Shown piece by piece: positions 18,426 through 30,879 of a DNA stretch of 64,000 bases. Source of the stretch: Rhodobacter sp. 24-YEA-8. GTDB lineage: Bacteria > Pseudomonadota > Alphaproteobacteria > Rhodobacterales > Rhodobacteraceae. The stretch is from contig NZ_FNSK01000001.1 of the NCBI RefSeq assembly GCF_900105075.1, positions 633,001 through 697,000 of the forward strand. Direction: 5' to 3'. The first letter of the stretch is position 1. Each line of letters starts with the position of its first letter. Made by a program: the position numbers and the translations under genes. The notes under the pieces were generated by a model that saw nothing but the letters and a program-made list of their open reading frames with translations, searched no databases and was not told the DNA's origin.

Positions 18426-20468
18426 ATGTCGAATCTGAAAAAAATCAACATCGACGGGACCGAGCTGGAGATTGACGGCTCGATGACGATCATCCAGGCG
18501 GCGGAAGTGGCCGGGATCGAGATCCCGCGCTTCTGCTATCACGAGCGGCTGTCCATTGCGGGCAATTGCCGGATGTGTCTGGTTGAAGTCGTGGGCGGCC
18601 CGCCGAAACCGGCGGCCTCCTGCGCGATGCAGGTGAAAGACCTGCGCCCGGGCCCGAATGGCGAGGCGCCGGTGGTGAAAACCAGGTCACCGATGGTCAA
18701 GAAGGCCCGCGAAGGGGTGATGGAGTTCCTCCTGATCAACCATCCGCTGGATTGCCCGATCTGCGACCAGGGCGGCGAATGCGATCTGCAGGACCAGGCC
18801 ATGGCGTATGGCGTGGATTTCTCGCGCTACCGCGAGCCGAAGCGGGCCTCTGACGAGCTGGACCTTGGCCCGCTGGTCAAGACCGCGATGACGCGCTGCA
18901 TCTCCTGCACCCGCTGCGTGCGGTTCACCTCGGAAGTTGCGGGCATCACCCAGATGGGCCAGACCGGCCGCGGGGAAGACAGCGAGATCACCTCGTATCT
19001 CAACCTGACGCTGGACAGTAACCTTCAGGGCAATATCATCGACCTCTGCCCGGTCGGTGCGCTGACCTCGAAACCCTATGCCTTTACCGCCCGCCCCTGG
19101 GAGCTGACCAAGACCGAGACCATCGATGTGATGGACGCGCTCGGAAGCAATATCCGGGTCGATACCAAGGGCCGTGAAGTGATGCGCATCCTGCCGCGCA
19201 ACAATGACGCGGTGAATGAGGAATGGATTTCCGACAAGACCCGGTTCATCTGGGACGGCTTGCGCCGTCAGCGCCTCGACACGCCTTATGTGCGGGTGGA
19301 TGGCAAGCTGCGCAAGGCGACCTGGGGCGAGGCGCTTGAGGCGGCTGCAGCGGCGATGAAGGGGAAGAAGATAGTGGGTCTGGTGGGTGATCTGGCCCCG
19401 ACCGAAGCGGTTTACAGCCTGAAAAAGCTGATTGAAGGCCTTGGCGGCAAAGTGGAATCGCGCACCGATGGCGCGCGTCTGCCGATTGGCAATCGTTCCG
19501 CCTATGTCGGCACCGCGACGATTGAAGACATCGACAACGCAAAGATGATCCAGCTGATCGGCACCAATCCGCGTGTCGAAAGCCCGGTTCTCAATGCAAG
19601 GATCCGCAAGGCCTGGACCAATGGCGCGACCGTGGGTCTGGTCGGTGAGGCAGTCGATCTGACCTATGACTATGTGCATGTCGGCTCTGACCGCGCGGCG
19701 CTGGTCGAGCTGTCGGGCAAGGAAATCTCGGATGCGACCCGTGAGGCGCCGTCGATTGTGATCGTCGGTCAGGGTGCGATCAATGAGGCTGATGGCGAGG
19801 CCGTTCTGGCCCATGCCATGAAGCTCGCCGAGAATTCGAATTCGAAGCTTTTGATCCTGCATACGGCAGCAAGCCGCGTTGGTGCGCTGGATGTCGGTGC
19901 CGTGACCGATGGCGGCATGGCGGCGGCGGTTCTGGGCGCCGAGGTGATCTTTAACCTTGGTGCGGATGAAGTCGAGATCGCGCGCGAATGGACCGATGCC
20001 GGCGCGCCGCCCTTCGTGATCTATCAGGGCAGCCATGGTGACCGCGGTGCGAACCGTGCCGATGTCATCCTGCCGGCTGCTGCTTTCACCGAGGAAAACG
20101 GCCTGTTCGTCAATACCGAAGGCCGGCCGCAACTGGCGTTCCGCGCGGGCTTTGCGCCGGGCGAGGCCCGTGAGAACTGGGCGATCCTGCGCGCGCTTTC
20201 GGGTGAGCTGGGCGCGAAACTGCCCTGGGACAGCCTGGCGGGGCTTCGTGCCGCGCTGATCGCCGATCACCCGCATCTGGGTCTGGTGAATGAGGTCGTG
20301 GAAAACGAATGGCAGCCGCTGGAGCTCCGGATGCCGGCGCGTGCGGGCTTCCGCAATGCGATCCGGGATTTCTATCTGACGAACCCGATTGCCCGCGCAA
20401 GCCAGGTCATGGCCGAGCTTTCCGCTCAGGCGCTCGCGCGTGCCAACGCGCCGCTGGCGGCTGAGTAA
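18426..20468 (+). CDS. nuoG: NADH-quinone oxidoreductase subunit G
   Basis: 680 residues; the 75-kDa subunit carrying the main electron wire. [2Fe-2S] ligands are in [20 protein letters not shown] and a later SCAM. Cluster N5 ligands are in [19 protein letters not shown], and N4 ligands are in [11 protein letters not shown] with DLCPVGALT. The C-terminal molybdopterin-oxidoreductase-like half carries no obvious cofactor motif, as usual. The length is normal for alphaproteobacteria. Confidence 0.97.
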   Translation: MSNLKKINIDGTELEIDGSMTIIQAAEVAGIEIPRFCYHERLSIAGNCRMCLVEVVGGPPKPAASCAMQVKDLRPGPNGEAPVVKTRSPMVKKAREGVMEFLLINHPLDCPICDQGGECDLQDQAMAYGVDFSRYREPKRASDELDLGPLVKTAMTRCISCTRCVRFTSEVAGITQMGQTGRGEDSEITSYLNLTLDSNLQGNIIDLCPVGALTSKPYAFTARPWELTKTETIDVMDALGSNIRVDTKGREVMRILPRNNDAVNEEWISDKTRFIWDGLRRQRLDTPYVRVDGKLRKATWGEALEAAAAAMKGKKIVGLVGDLAPTEAVYSLKKLIEGLGGKVESRTDGARLPIGNRSAYVGTATIEDIDNAKMIQLIGTNPRVESPVLNARIRKAWTNGATVGLVGEAVDLTYDYVHVGSDRAALVELSGKEISDATREAPSIVIVGQGAINEADGEAVLAHAMKLAENSNSKLLILHTAASRVGALDVGAVTDGGMAAAVLGAEVIFNLGADEVEIAREWTDAGAPPFVIYQGSHGDRGANRADVILPAAAFTEENGLFVNTEGRPQLAFRAGFAPGEARENWAILRALSGELGAKLPWDSLAGLRAALIADHPHLGLVNEVVENEWQPLELRMPARAGFRNAIRDFYLTNPIARASQVMAELSAQALARANAPLAAE

Positions 20469-20472
20469 GCCG

Positions 20473-20874
20473 ATGCGTCACCTCGCCACCCTCACGCTGT
20501 TCCCGGCCGCCCTGGCGGCTCTGGGGGCCTGCGCGGGGGATGGAGAGGGCGCGCCCATGCCGGGCAAGAAGGAATATCACGGCATCCAGACCGTGCTTCT
20601 GGATGGCGATATGGTCAGTTTCCGCGTCGCCATGAAGGGGACGCAGAATGGCAAGGACATCGAGGATTATGCCCGTTGCGCAGCCGCGCAATATGCATTG
20701 ATCCGGGGCGCCGGTTTCGCCCGCCATGTGCGGACGAATGTTGCAAAATCCGGCGATACGCTGCGGGGGGACTCGGTCTGGCTGGTTTCAGCCGCCTTGC
20801 CCCGCGGCGTGAAAACGATTGACGCCGAAGTGACGGTGCAGGATTGCGGCGCATTGAGGATCCCGACGGTCTGA
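20473..20874 (+). CDS. Second lipoprotein of unknown function in nuo operon
   Basis: 133 residues. The signal peptide ends in LGAC (Cys20), a lipobox. The mature domain has a Cys pair (DYARCAAAQYAL and VQDCGALR) and alternating strands suggesting a small alpha/beta fold. It starts 4 bases behind nuoG. Its ARCAAAQ segment vaguely recalls the TCAAAGG segment of the lipoprotein at 16961, but the two are not clear paralogues. No family recognised. Confidence 0.72.
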   Translation: MRHLATLTLFPAALAALGACAGDGEGAPMPGKKEYHGIQTVLLDGDMVSFRVAMKGTQNGKDIEDYARCAAAQYALIRGAGFARHVRTNVAKSGDTLRGDSVWLVSAALPRGVKTIDAEVTVQDCGALRIPTV

Positions 20875-20942
20875 GGGGCAGCCCCCGGACAAAAGGCATA
20901 AAGACAGCGGTCCGGAAAACGGACTGAGAGGACGGTAGGAAG

Positions 20943-22480
<1,538 letters not shown>

Positions 22481-22515
22481 GCCAGACCCACCCCAACCGG
22501 AGACCCGGCCAGGCC

Positions 22516-23046
22516 ATGAGCAGACTTGAATCAGCAATTACCGGAGCGGCGGGCGGGGCAATTACCTTCGCCCTTGTCGCTCTGTTTGCTGGTGGGATGC
22601 TCAGAGGCGATCAGGGAGTTCCCGGCCCGGCCGGTGTCGCAGGCCCGGCAGGGGCGGAAGGTCAGCCCGGCGCCCAGGGACCCGGCGGCGTACAGGGCCC
22701 CGTTGGCCCGGCCGGCCCGCAAGGCGTTGAAGGTGTCGCCGGCCCGCAGGGGCCGCAGGGCGAGATCGGTGTTCAGGGTCCTGCCGGCCCGCAGGGCGTG
22801 GCGGGCGAAGGTGATCCCGGCCCGGATGCACTTCTTCTGGTGCGCCGCGTGGGCGGTTGCCCCACCGGCTGGAACCCGGCAGGAGAGGTTGTGCTGAACG
22901 CGTCTCCCGATTATGCGGGCAGCGCTGACCAGGAACGCTCGAACCCGGGGGTCGTGACTTCGGCAACAACGGGCTTTGCCAATGTCAATTTCTTCCTCTG
23001 CCAGCAGGGGAATGCCGGCGGGTCCGATGGGGAGGGCGCGGAATGA
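22516..23046 (+). CDS. Membrane-anchored collagen-like protein in nuo operon
   Basis: 176 residues. Residues 10-29 form one membrane helix. Residues 31-99 are 23 uninterrupted Gly-X-Y triplets rich in Pro ([18 protein letters not shown] and so on), able to form a collagen-like triple helix. A C-terminal cap of about 75 residues has two cysteines ([13 protein letters not shown] and FFLCQQG). By charge, the collagen arm should project into the periplasm as a trimer. It starts 35 bases after nuoI, and its stop overlaps the next gene (ATGA). No known complex I subunit is built like this. Codon usage looks like its neighbours. Confidence 0.82.
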   Translation: MSRLESAITGAAGGAITFALVALFAGGMLRGDQGVPGPAGVAGPAGAEGQPGAQGPGGVQGPVGPAGPQGVEGVAGPQGPQGEIGVQGPAGPQGVAGEGDPGPDALLLVRRVGGCPTGWNPAGEVVLNASPDYAGSADQERSNPGVVTSATTGFANVNFFLCQQGNAGGSDGEGAE

Positions 23047-23492
23047 ACGAAGCCTATACCAAAATGCTGAGCCAGATGATGGAAAGCAGCCAGGAGATGC
23101 TGAAAAGCTTCAATCCGGGCCTGGCATCGGTGACGGAAAGCATGAGCGAAGGCATGAAAGCGGGTGGCTTTGACAAGCTGTTCCCGACCATGCCGGCGGA
23201 TCTGATGGAAATGTGGTTCGGCAAGACCTTTAACCGCGAGGGGCTCGACAGCCGCACGCGGCTTCTGGTGACGCTGGCCGGGCTGACGGTGCAGGGGGCG
23301 CTGCTGCCCGCAGGCATCGCTGAGCCGCAGATCAGAGTGACGGTCCGGCATGCGCTGGAAGCCGGCGCCACGGAACGCGAGATCGCCGAGGTGATCTGGC
23401 AAATGAGCATGTTCGGCGGTTTGCCCGCCATGAGACAGGCGCTGGACATTGCCCAGTCCGTCTTTGACGAGAGGAAGGAAGCTAGCAAATGA
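23043..23492 (+). CDS. Carboxymuconolactone decarboxylase-family protein without the CxxC pair
   Basis: 149 residues. The C-terminal 90 residues match the CMD/AhpD-like fold: [20 protein letters not shown], then [20 protein letters not shown] and [14 protein letters not shown]. The redox CxxC of AhpD is absent; the protein has no cysteine. The histidine of RHALEAG remains, as in gamma-CMD enzymes. An N-terminal helical arm of about 55 residues rich in Met and Ser precedes it. It is coupled by ATGA on both sides (collagen-like ORF and nuoJ). Activity unknown. Confidence 0.8.
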   Translation: MNEAYTKMLSQMMESSQEMLKSFNPGLASVTESMSEGMKAGGFDKLFPTMPADLMEMWFGKTFNREGLDSRTRLLVTLAGLTVQGALLPAGIAEPQIRVTVRHALEAGATEREIAEVIWQMSMFGGLPAMRQALDIAQSVFDERKEASK

Positions 23493-24091
23493 CCGTCGCG
23501 GTTTTTGCCTTTTATGTCTTTGCGGTTGTGACGGTGGGGTCGGGCCTGATGGTCACGGTCTCGCGCAATCCGGTTCATGCGGTGCTCTGGCTGATCTCGG
23601 CCTTTGTCGGCGCGACCGGGCTTTTCGTGCTGCTCGGCGCCGAGTTCATCGCGATGCTCCTGCTGATCGTCTATGTCGGTGCGGTGGCGGTGCTGTTCCT
23701 CTTTGTCGTGATGATGCTTGATGTGGATTTCGCAGCGCTGAAGGGCGAGATGGCGCGGGCCATGCCGCTGGCGCTCCTGATCGGCGTTGTGCTGCTGATG
23801 CAGATCGGGATCGCCTTTGGCTCCTGGCGGGTGTCTTCGGGCGCGAGCCTCACGAACCCGACGCCCACGGATATCGACAATGCGCGCGCCATCGGCCTGC
23901 TGATCTATGACCGTTATATCTATCTCTTCCAGGCCGCAGGCCTTGTGCTGCTGGTCGCGATGATCGGTGCGATCCTTCTGACCCTGCGCCACCGTACCGG
24001 CATCAAGCGCCAGAACGTGCTGCATCAGATGTGGCGCGACCCGGCCCAGACCATCGAGATGAAAGACATCAAACCGGGGCAGGGGCTCTGA
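23489..24091 (+). CDS. nuoJ: NADH-quinone oxidoreductase subunit J
   Basis: 200 residues, five membrane helices, part of the proton-channel bundle with A, H and K. Family segments: [20 protein letters not shown], then [20 protein letters not shown] and [10 protein letters not shown]. It overlaps the CMD-family gene by ATGA and is followed 3 bases later by a secreted-protein gene. Confidence 0.96.
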   Translation: MTVAVFAFYVFAVVTVGSGLMVTVSRNPVHAVLWLISAFVGATGLFVLLGAEFIAMLLLIVYVGAVAVLFLFVVMMLDVDFAALKGEMARAMPLALLIGVVLLMQIGIAFGSWRVSSGASLTNPTPTDIDNARAIGLLIYDRYIYLFQAAGLVLLVAMIGAILLTLRHRTGIKRQNVLHQMWRDPAQTIEMKDIKPGQGL

Positions 24092-24094
24092 TCC

Positions 24095-24625
24095 ATGATC
24101 CGTGCGGGCATCATCTTTGCGGCTTTCGCAGCCACGCTGGCGGTTTCGCCGGCGCGGGCCTGTGAGCCTGCGGAAATGAAGCCCAAAGCGGGTGTGCTGC
24201 GTGGTGACCTTTGCGAGACCTCATGGATTGTCTCGCCTTCTGACCAGGCGCGGGTTTCTTCTGCCCGGGCGCTGGCGCCGGGCCTGGTGCTGCAAGGCCT
24301 GAGGCGCGGCAATGCCTGTATGGGGGCGACCTCTTACGTGATCCATGACTGTGCCCGGGGCGAAAGTCTTGTGATGGCGGCGCGTGGCTATGATCTCTAC
24401 GCGCCTGAGCGCGCAGCGAGCGACAACCGGCTCGAAGAAAAGCTCTACCGGGCCGCAGGCCGCAAAGCAGTGGATCTTCCCGCGCTGCGTAAAGTCGCGA
24501 TGCGCCACGGCGTGAGCGATTTTCAGACCGTTGCGAAGGGCGCGAGCTTTGCTTTCGGCGGGCGGAACATCAGCTTTGAATGTGGCTGCAAGACGCTGTT
24601 TCCTGAGATGGAGGGCAAGGGATGA
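24095..24625 (+). CDS. Secreted Cys-rich protein in nuo operon (paralogue A)
   Basis: 176 residues. The signal peptide (AGIIFAAFAATLAVSPARA) is cleaved before CEPAE. The mature part has several Cys (GDLCETSW, NACMGATS, HDCARGES) and ends with FECGCKTLFPEM. The end motif (CxC-x-x-FPE) and general layout are shared with the next ORF (CACNTYFPEL), so the two look like a tandem duplication. The stop overlaps the next start (ATGA). No family recognised; a periplasmic disulfide-bonded protein is likely. Confidence 0.75.
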   Translation: MIRAGIIFAAFAATLAVSPARACEPAEMKPKAGVLRGDLCETSWIVSPSDQARVSSARALAPGLVLQGLRRGNACMGATSYVIHDCARGESLVMAARGYDLYAPERAASDNRLEEKLYRAAGRKAVDLPALRKVAMRHGVSDFQTVAKGASFAFGGRNISFECGCKTLFPEMEGKG

Positions 24626-25134
24626 AGCTTTGCCTTTCCGGTATGATGCTGCTGGCGGCCGGCTCCGCGCAGGCTCTGACCCCGCTGCCGCCCTGTGGTG
24701 GCGTTGAGGCCGGGATGCGGACCGGTTTTCCGGCGCAGATCGCAGGCACCGGCATCGTGGTGGAGGAATATCGCCACAATATCGTGAGCCATGGCGATCT
24801 TGCCGAGGCAGATACGCCGGCGGCAGCCGCGCTTTCGGGGTTCAATGGTCTGCGGATCACCGATTGCGCAAGCGGTCGCATGGTCGCAGTGCCGGGGCAG
24901 GGGCGCAGCTATGACGCCGCCGATGCGCTGGCCGCGACAACCTTCCTGCGCGAGGCGGCAGCCAGGAAACAGCCCGCCACGGCGGCACGGATGAAACAGG
25001 CGGTGAAAGCCGTTCTGGGCAAAGGGATCGAGCTGCGTGAAAACGCCGAGACCTGCGCCTGCAACACTTACTTTCCGGAACTGCGCGCCAAAGGGATGAC
25101 CCCTTACAAAGAGCGCAACGATCTGGGGCAATAA
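24622..25134 (+). CDS. Secreted Cys-rich protein in nuo operon (paralogue B)
   Basis: 170 residues. Signal peptide (KLCLSGMMLLAAGSAQA) before LTPLPPCGG. The mature protein shares with the ORF at 24095 an internal DCASGRMV segment (compare DCARGESL) and the C-terminal CACNTYFPELRAKGM (compare CGCKTLFPEMEGKG). It lies 29 bases before nuoK. Function unknown. Confidence 0.75.
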   Translation: MKLCLSGMMLLAAGSAQALTPLPPCGGVEAGMRTGFPAQIAGTGIVVEEYRHNIVSHGDLAEADTPAAAALSGFNGLRITDCASGRMVAVPGQGRSYDAADALAATTFLREAAARKQPATAARMKQAVKAVLGKGIELRENAETCACNTYFPELRAKGMTPYKERNDLGQ

Positions 25135-25163
25135 CGGGCGAGAGCGCCTGAGGGACGGATGAG

Positions 25164-25472
25164 ATGGCAGTCGGAATTGAACATTACATCATGGTGGCGG
25201 CGACTTTGTTCGTCATCGGGATCTTCGGTCTCTTCCTCAACCGGAAGAACGTGATCGTCATCCTGATGTCGATCGAGCTGATCCTCTTGTCGGCCAATAT
25301 CAGCTTTGTGTCTTTCTCGTCTTTCAACGGCGATCTGACCGGGCAGATCTTCACGCTCTTCGTGCTGACGGTGGCCGCAGCAGAGGCCGCCATCGGCCTC
25401 GCCATCCTCGTCGTCTTCTTCCGCAACCGCGGAACGATCGACGTCGAAGACGTGAATGTGATGAAGGGCTGA
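25164..25472 (+). CDS. nuoK: NADH-quinone oxidoreductase subunit K
   Basis: 102 residues with three membrane helices. The conserved glutamates of the proton path are in [15 protein letters not shown] and [12 protein letters not shown]. The length is normal. The ribosome site is GGGACGGATGAG. Followed 4 bases later by nuoL. Confidence 0.97.
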   Translation: MAVGIEHYIMVAATLFVIGIFGLFLNRKNVIVILMSIELILLSANISFVSFSSFNGDLTGQIFTLFVLTVAAAEAAIGLAILVVFFRNRGTIDVEDVNVMKG

Positions 25473-25476
25473 GAGA

Positions 25477-27834
25477 ATGGTTCAGATTGTCTTTTTCGCT
25501 CCGCTGATCGGGGCCATTCTGTGCGGCTTCGGCTGGCGGTTCATCGGTGAGAAACCGGCACAGGTTCTGACCACGGCGGCGGTTTTCCTTGCTGCGGCTT
25601 TGAGCTGGGTCATCTTCCTCGGCTTTGACGGCGAGACCTACAAGGTCACGCTGCTCCGCTGGGTGGAATCGGGCACGCTTTCGACCGAATGGGCGATCCG
25701 TGTTGACCGGATGACCGCGATCATGCTGGTCGTCGTCAACTCGGTCTCGGCTCTCGTTCACCTCTACTCGTTCGGCTATATGGCCCATGACGAGAACTGG
25801 ACGGATGACGAGCCTTACCGCGCGCGTTTCTTCGCCTATCTCTCGTTCTTCACTTTCACCATGCTGACGCTGGTGACCGCCGATAACCTGCTGCAGATGT
25901 TCTTTGGCTGGGAAGGGGTGGGGGTCGCCTCGTACCTGCTGATCGGTTTCTACTGGAAGAAACAATCCGCCGGTGCTGCGGCGATGAAGGCCTTCATCGC
26001 GAACCGGGTCGGTGATTTCGGCTTCATCCTTGGCATCGCCGGTCTTTACCTGCTGACGGATTCGATCCAGTTCGACCAGGTCTTCGCCGCGATCCCGGGC
26101 AAGTCCGAAGTGACGCTGCGCTTCCTCTGGACCGACTGGAATGCGGTGAACCTGATCGCCTTCCTGCTGTTTGTCGGCGCGATGGGGAAATCGGCGCAGC
26201 TGTTCCTGCACACCTGGCTGCCGGACGCGATGGAAGGGCCGACGCCCGTCTCCGCGCTGATCCATGCCGCAACCATGGTGACCGCGGGCGTATTCCTTGT
26301 CTGCCGCATGTCGCCTGTCTTTGAATATGCGCCCTATGCGACGGGCTTCATCACGGTGTTGGGGGCAACGACCGCCTTCTTTGCCGCGACCGTGGGTCTG
26401 GTGCAAAACGACATCAAACGCGTGATCGCCTATTCGACCTGTTCGCAGCTGGGCTATATGTTCGTCGCCGCCGGCGTCGGGGCCTATCCGGTCGCGATGT
26501 TCCACCTCTTCACCCACGCATTCTTTAAGGCGATGCTGTTCCTTGGCGCCGGTTCGGTGATCCATGCGACCCATCACGAACAGGATATGCGCTGGTATGG
26601 TGGCCTGCGCAAAAAGATCCCGTTCACCTTCTGGATGATGATGATCGGGACACTGGCGATCACCGGTGTCGGTATTCCGCTGACCTATTACGGTTTCGCA
26701 GGCTTCCTGTCGAAAGACGCCGTGATCGAGAGCGCCTATATCGGGTCGAACTATGCTTTCTGGCTGCTTGTCATCGCTGCCGGCATGACCAGCTTCTATT
26801 CCTGGCGCCTGATGTTCCTGACCTTCTACGGCACCAGCCGCGCCGATCAGAAGCCGCAGGATGACCATTCGCATGATCACGGGCATGACCATGGTCACTC
26901 CCATGGCCATGATGATCACGGCCATGGCCATCACCACGAGCCGCATGAAAGCCCGCTGGTCATGCTGATCCCGCTGGCGGTCCTGTCGCTTGGCGCGCTT
27001 TTCTCGGGGATGATCTGGTACAAGGTCTTCTTCGGAGATGAAGAAAAGATGCGGACCTGGTTTGGGATGGAACAGCTTGCGGCCCATCACATCGAAGAAG
27101 GTCACGCAGAGCCAGCCGCCGATCACGCCACAGCCGGTGAGACCGCAATGGGCGAGGCAGGTCACGCCGAACCCGCAGCTGATGCGCCGACCGCTGAGGA
27201 AGCGGCCAATGCAGCGGAGCAGGCCGGGGCGCTTGCCACTGCTGATGCCGGTGTGACTTATCCGGGTGAAGCGGTCGAAGCCGCAGATCACGGCGCAGAT
27301 CACGGTGTGGCGCCCAAAGGCGCACTTCTGATGCTGCCTTACAGCGCGGAAGAGCAGGCCGTGGTCGACACCCGTGTCGATGCTGCAAAGGTCGAAGCCT
27401 CGGGCCATGCGCCGAACACCATCATCGCGGCGGCCCATATGGTACCGTCCTGGGTCAAGGTCTCGCCCTTTGTCGCGATGCTGATCGGTCTGGTTCTGTC
27501 CTGGCTCTTCTACATCAGAAACCCGTCCTGGCCGCGTCGTCTGGCAGAGCAGCAACGCCCGCTCTACCTGTTCCTCCTGAACAAATGGTATTTTGACGAG
27601 GTCTATACCTTCGTCTTCGTCAAAGGTTCGAAAGCCCTTGGCCGGCTGTTCTGGAAGAATGACGTCAAGGTCATTGACGGAACCATCAACGGGGTGGCGA
27701 TGGGGATTATCCCCTTCTTCACCCGCCTCGCAAATCGTGCCCAATCGGGCTTTGTCTTCCACTATGCCTTCGCCATGGTGCTCGGGATTGTTGCCCTGGT
27801 CACCTGGATGACGCTTTTCGGTGGCGCCAGGTAA
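25477..27834 (+). CDS. nuoL: NADH-quinone oxidoreductase subunit L with His-rich and Ala/Glu-rich inserts
   Basis: 785 residues, well above the usual 610-710. The antiporter-like core is intact ([39 protein letters not shown]). Two inserts explain the length. Residues about 464-491 form a tract with 14 histidines ([20 protein letters not shown] and on) before the conserved HESPLVM. Residues about 537-615 form an Ala/Glu-rich segment with a repeated GHAEPAAD and more histidines, before the last helix and the lateral amphipathic helix. The tract resembles metal-binding loops of zinc and nickel proteins. The C-terminal helix end is conserved, so the protein is not frameshifted. Confidence 0.96.
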   Translation: MVQIVFFAPLIGAILCGFGWRFIGEKPAQVLTTAAVFLAAALSWVIFLGFDGETYKVTLLRWVESGTLSTEWAIRVDRMTAIMLVVVNSVSALVHLYSFGYMAHDENWTDDEPYRARFFAYLSFFTFTMLTLVTADNLLQMFFGWEGVGVASYLLIGFYWKKQSAGAAAMKAFIANRVGDFGFILGIAGLYLLTDSIQFDQVFAAIPGKSEVTLRFLWTDWNAVNLIAFLLFVGAMGKSAQLFLHTWLPDAMEGPTPVSALIHAATMVTAGVFLVCRMSPVFEYAPYATGFITVLGATTAFFAATVGLVQNDIKRVIAYSTCSQLGYMFVAAGVGAYPVAMFHLFTHAFFKAMLFLGAGSVIHATHHEQDMRWYGGLRKKIPFTFWMMMIGTLAITGVGIPLTYYGFAGFLSKDAVIESAYIGSNYAFWLLVIAAGMTSFYSWRLMFLTFYGTSRADQKPQDDHSHDHGHDHGHSHGHDDHGHGHHHEPHESPLVMLIPLAVLSLGALFSGMIWYKVFFGDEEKMRTWFGMEQLAAHHIEEGHAEPAADHATAGETAMGEAGHAEPAADAPTAEEAANAAEQAGALATADAGVTYPGEAVEAADHGADHGVAPKGALLMLPYSAEEQAVVDTRVDAAKVEASGHAPNTIIAAAHMVPSWVKVSPFVAMLIGLVLSWLFYIRNPSWPRRLAEQQRPLYLFLLNKWYFDEVYTFVFVKGSKALGRLFWKNDVKVIDGTINGVAMGIIPFFTRLANRAQSGFVFHYAFAMVLGIVALVTWMTLFGGAR

Positions 27835-27849
27835 AGGGGCCCGGGATCC

Positions 27850-29409
27850 ATGGCACAACAACTTCTCAATATCATCCTCTTCCTGCCGCTGGTGGCGGCG
27901 CTGATCATGGCGCTTTTCCTGCGCGGCGATGACGAGGCCGCACGCGGCAACGCCAAATATCTGGCGCTGTTCGCGACCATCGCGACCTTCCTTGCCAGCC
28001 TCTTCCTGCTGGCCGAGTTCGATCCGTCGAACACGGATTTCCAGTTCGTCACAGAACGTGACTGGATCCTCGGTCTGAAATGGCGGCTTGGCGTTGACGG
28101 GATCTCGATCCTCTTCGTCATGCTGACGACCTTCCTCATGCCGCTGGTGATCTGGTCGGCCTGGGATGTGACGAAGCGCGTCAAAGAATATATGATCGCG
28201 TTTCTGATCCTTGAAACGCTGATGATCGGCGTGTTCTGCGCGCTGGATCTGGTGATGTTCTACCTCTTCTTCGAGGCAGGGCTGATCCCGATGTTCCTGA
28301 TCATCGGGGTCTGGGGCGGTGTGAACCGCATCTATGCCGCGTTCAAATTCTTCCTCTACACCTTCCTCGGCTCTGTGCTGATGCTGGTGGCGATGATCTT
28401 CATGTATATGGATGCGGGCACCACCTGTATCGGCGCCTGTGGCGACGGCCAGGTCTCGCTCCTGACGCATGTGTTCAGCTTCGAGAGCTTTGATCTCCTG
28501 GGGATCCATGTGGTCGGCGGCGTGCAGACCATGCTGTTCCTTGCCTTCTTTGCCTCGTTTGCGGTCAAGATGCCGATGTGGCCGGTTCATACCTGGCTGC
28601 CCGATGCGCACGTTCAGGCACCGACAGCGGGGTCTGTGATCCTGGCGGCGGTGATGCTGAAGATGGGTGGTTACGGCTTCCTGCGGTTCTCGCTGCCGAT
28701 GTTCCCGGTGGCCTCGGATCTGCTGGCGCCGCTGGTCTACTGGATGTCGGCGATTGCTGTGGTTTACACCTCGCTGGTCGCGCTGGTGCAGTCGGATATG
28801 AAAAAGCTGATCGCCTATTCCTCGGTCGCCCATATGGGGTACGTGACCATGGGGATCTTCGCGATGAACCAGCAGGGCGTCGATGGCGCGATCTTCCAGA
28901 TGATCAGCCACGGCTTCATCTCGGGCGCGCTCTTCCTCTGTGTCGGCGTGATCTATGACCGGATGCATACCCGCGAGATCGACGCTTACGGCGGTCTTGT
29001 GAACCGGATGCCGGCCTATGCGATGGTCTTCATGTTCTTCACCATGGCCAATGTCGGCCTTCCCGGCACCTCTGGTTTCGTGGGCGAGTTCCTGACGATC
29101 ATGGGCATCTATCAGGTCAACACCTGGATCGCCTTCTTCGCGGCTTCGGGCGTCATCTTCTCGGCCTCTTACGCGCTCTGGCTGTACCGCCGGGTGGTCT
29201 TTGGCACGCTTACGAAAGACAGCCTCAAGCTGATCACCGACATGACCGCGCGTGAGAAACTGATCTTCGCGCCCCTGGTGGCGATGACCCTGTTCCTCGG
29301 CATCTATCCGAGCGCGGTCACCGATATCATCGGCCCGTCCGTGACCCATCTGATCGAGAACTACCGTGCCGCTCTGCCCGTTCTGGCTGAGCAGGCGGCA
29401 ATGCACTGA
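27850..29409 (+). CDS. nuoM: NADH-quinone oxidoreductase subunit M
   Basis: 519 residues, about 14 membrane helices; antiporter-like proton pump of the membrane arm. Conserved segments: [19 protein letters not shown] with the key Glu, then [20 protein letters not shown] and [16 protein letters not shown]. Normal length. It starts 15 bases after nuoL. Confidence 0.97.
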   Translation: MAQQLLNIILFLPLVAALIMALFLRGDDEAARGNAKYLALFATIATFLASLFLLAEFDPSNTDFQFVTERDWILGLKWRLGVDGISILFVMLTTFLMPLVIWSAWDVTKRVKEYMIAFLILETLMIGVFCALDLVMFYLFFEAGLIPMFLIIGVWGGVNRIYAAFKFFLYTFLGSVLMLVAMIFMYMDAGTTCIGACGDGQVSLLTHVFSFESFDLLGIHVVGGVQTMLFLAFFASFAVKMPMWPVHTWLPDAHVQAPTAGSVILAAVMLKMGGYGFLRFSLPMFPVASDLLAPLVYWMSAIAVVYTSLVALVQSDMKKLIAYSSVAHMGYVTMGIFAMNQQGVDGAIFQMISHGFISGALFLCVGVIYDRMHTREIDAYGGLVNRMPAYAMVFMFFTMANVGLPGTSGFVGEFLTIMGIYQVNTWIAFFAASGVIFSASYALWLYRRVVFGTLTKDSLKLITDMTAREKLIFAPLVAMTLFLGIYPSAVTDIIGPSVTHLIENYRAALPVLAEQAAMH

Positions 29410-29421
29410 GGAAGCGCGACA

Positions 29422-30879
29422 ATGACCGCAGTTGATTTCAACACCGTTCTGCCCGAGGTGATCCTCGCGCTTTACGCGATGGCCGCGCTCATGTTCGGTG
29501 TGTACACCGGCAAGGACAAAGTGGCGGTGCCGCTGGTCTGGGCCACGGCGGGGCTTTTCGTGGCGCTTGCGCTGTGGATCGGCCTGGGTGGCGAGGGCAG
29601 CCGGACGGCTTTCCACGGCATGTTCAACGACGACCCCTTTGCGCGTTTCGCCAAGGTGGTGATCCTGGTCTCTTCGGCGGCGGTGCTGGTGATGAGCCAG
29701 GACTATATGCAGCGCTACAATATGCTGCGCTTTGAATATCCGGTGATCGTGACGCTGGCTGTGACCGGCATGATGATGATGGTCTCGGCCGGTGATCTGA
29801 TGGCGCTCTATATGGGGCTGGAGCTGCAGTCGCTGGCGCTTTACGTGACCGCCGCAATGCGTCGCGATTCCGCGAAATCTTCGGAAGCCGGGCTGAAATA
29901 CTTCGTCCTCGGCTCGCTGTCTTCCGGGATGCTGCTTTTCGGCGCCTCGCTGGTTTACGGCTTTACCGGCACGACGCAATTCGACGGCATCTTCGTAGCA
30001 CTGCAGGCCGATGTCTCGCTGGGGCTGCTGTTTGGCCTTGTGTTCATGCTGGCGGGCCTTGCCTTCAAGATCTCGGCCGCGCCCTTCCATATGTGGACGC
30101 CCGACGTCTATGAGGGCTCGCCCACCCCGGTGACCGCCTTCTTCGCCACCGCGCCGAAAGTCGCCGCGATGGCGCTGATCGCACGCCTCGCATGGGATGC
30201 CTTTGGCTCTATCCCGGCGCAATGGGGCCAGGTGCTGGCGGCGATGTCGGTTCTGTCGATGTATCTCGGCGCGATTGCCGCCATCGGCCAGAAAGACATC
30301 AAACGCCTGATGGCCTATTCCTCGATTGCCCATATGGGCTATGCGCTGATCGGTCTTGCCGCCGCGACCACTGGCACTGCCGACCAGGCAGTGCAGGGCG
30401 TCCAGGCTATGCTGATCTATATGGTGATCTATGTCACCATGGGGGTCGGCTCCTTCGCCTTCATCCTCGGGATGGAGCGCAATGGCCGCCCGGTCACCGA
30501 TATTGCCAGCCTTAAGATGCTGTCGAAATCGGAACCCCTGAAGGCATTGGCGCTTCTGATGCTGTTCTTCAGCCTTGCAGGTGTGCCGCCCTTTATCGGC
30601 TTCTACGCTAAATTCGCGGTGCTGAAGGCAGCGGTGGATGCGGGCATGGTCTGGCTCGCGGTGGCGGGCGGGATCGCCTCGGTCATCGGCGCCTTCTACT
30701 ATCTGCGCGTCGTCTATTTCATCTATTTCGGCGATACCGAAGATCCGGCCGAAAGCCGTATGTCGGCGGTGCAATGGGTGCTGATGATGGCGGTTGCCGC
30801 GATCCTGGTGCTGGGGGCGATCAACCTCTTCGGCATCGAGGAGCCGGCTTTGACGGCGGCCAAAGCGCTTGTGCTCTGA
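29422..30879 (+). CDS. nuoN: NADH-quinone oxidoreductase subunit N
   Basis: 485 residues, antiporter-like subunit. Diagnostic segments: [20 protein letters not shown], then [20 protein letters not shown] and [20 protein letters not shown]. It is the last nuo gene; its 3' end overlaps the GTG start of birA by 11 bases, so transcription and probably translation continue into birA-coaX-rnj. Confidence 0.97.
   Translation: MTAVDFNTVLPEVILALYAMAALMFGVYTGKDKVAVPLVWATAGLFVALALWIGLGGEGSRTAFHGMFNDDPFARFAKVVILVSSAAVLVMSQDYMQRYNMLRFEYPVIVTLAVTGMMMMVSAGDLMALYMGLELQSLALYVTAAMRRDSAKSSEAGLKYFVLGSLSSGMLLFGASLVYGFTGTTQFDGIFVALQADVSLGLLFGLVFMLAGLAFKISAAPFHMWTPDVYEGSPTPVTAFFATAPKVAAMALIARLAWDAFGSIPAQWGQVLAAMSVLSMYLGAIAAIGQKDIKRLMAYSSIAHMGYALIGLAAATTGTADQAVQGVQAMLIYMVIYVTMGVGSFAFILGMERNGRPVTDIASLKMLSKSEPLKALALLMLFFSLAGVPPFIGFYAKFAVLKAAVDAGMVWLAVAGGIASVIGAFYYLRVVYFIYFGDTEDPAESRMSAVQWVLMMAVAAILVLGAINLFGIEEPALTAAKALVL

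Noticed and set aside
22601..22969. Minus-strand ORF opposite the collagen-like gene
   Set aside because: The repeated G/C-rich triplets keep the reverse strand open by composition; the Gly-X-Y frame with its membrane helix is the coding one.
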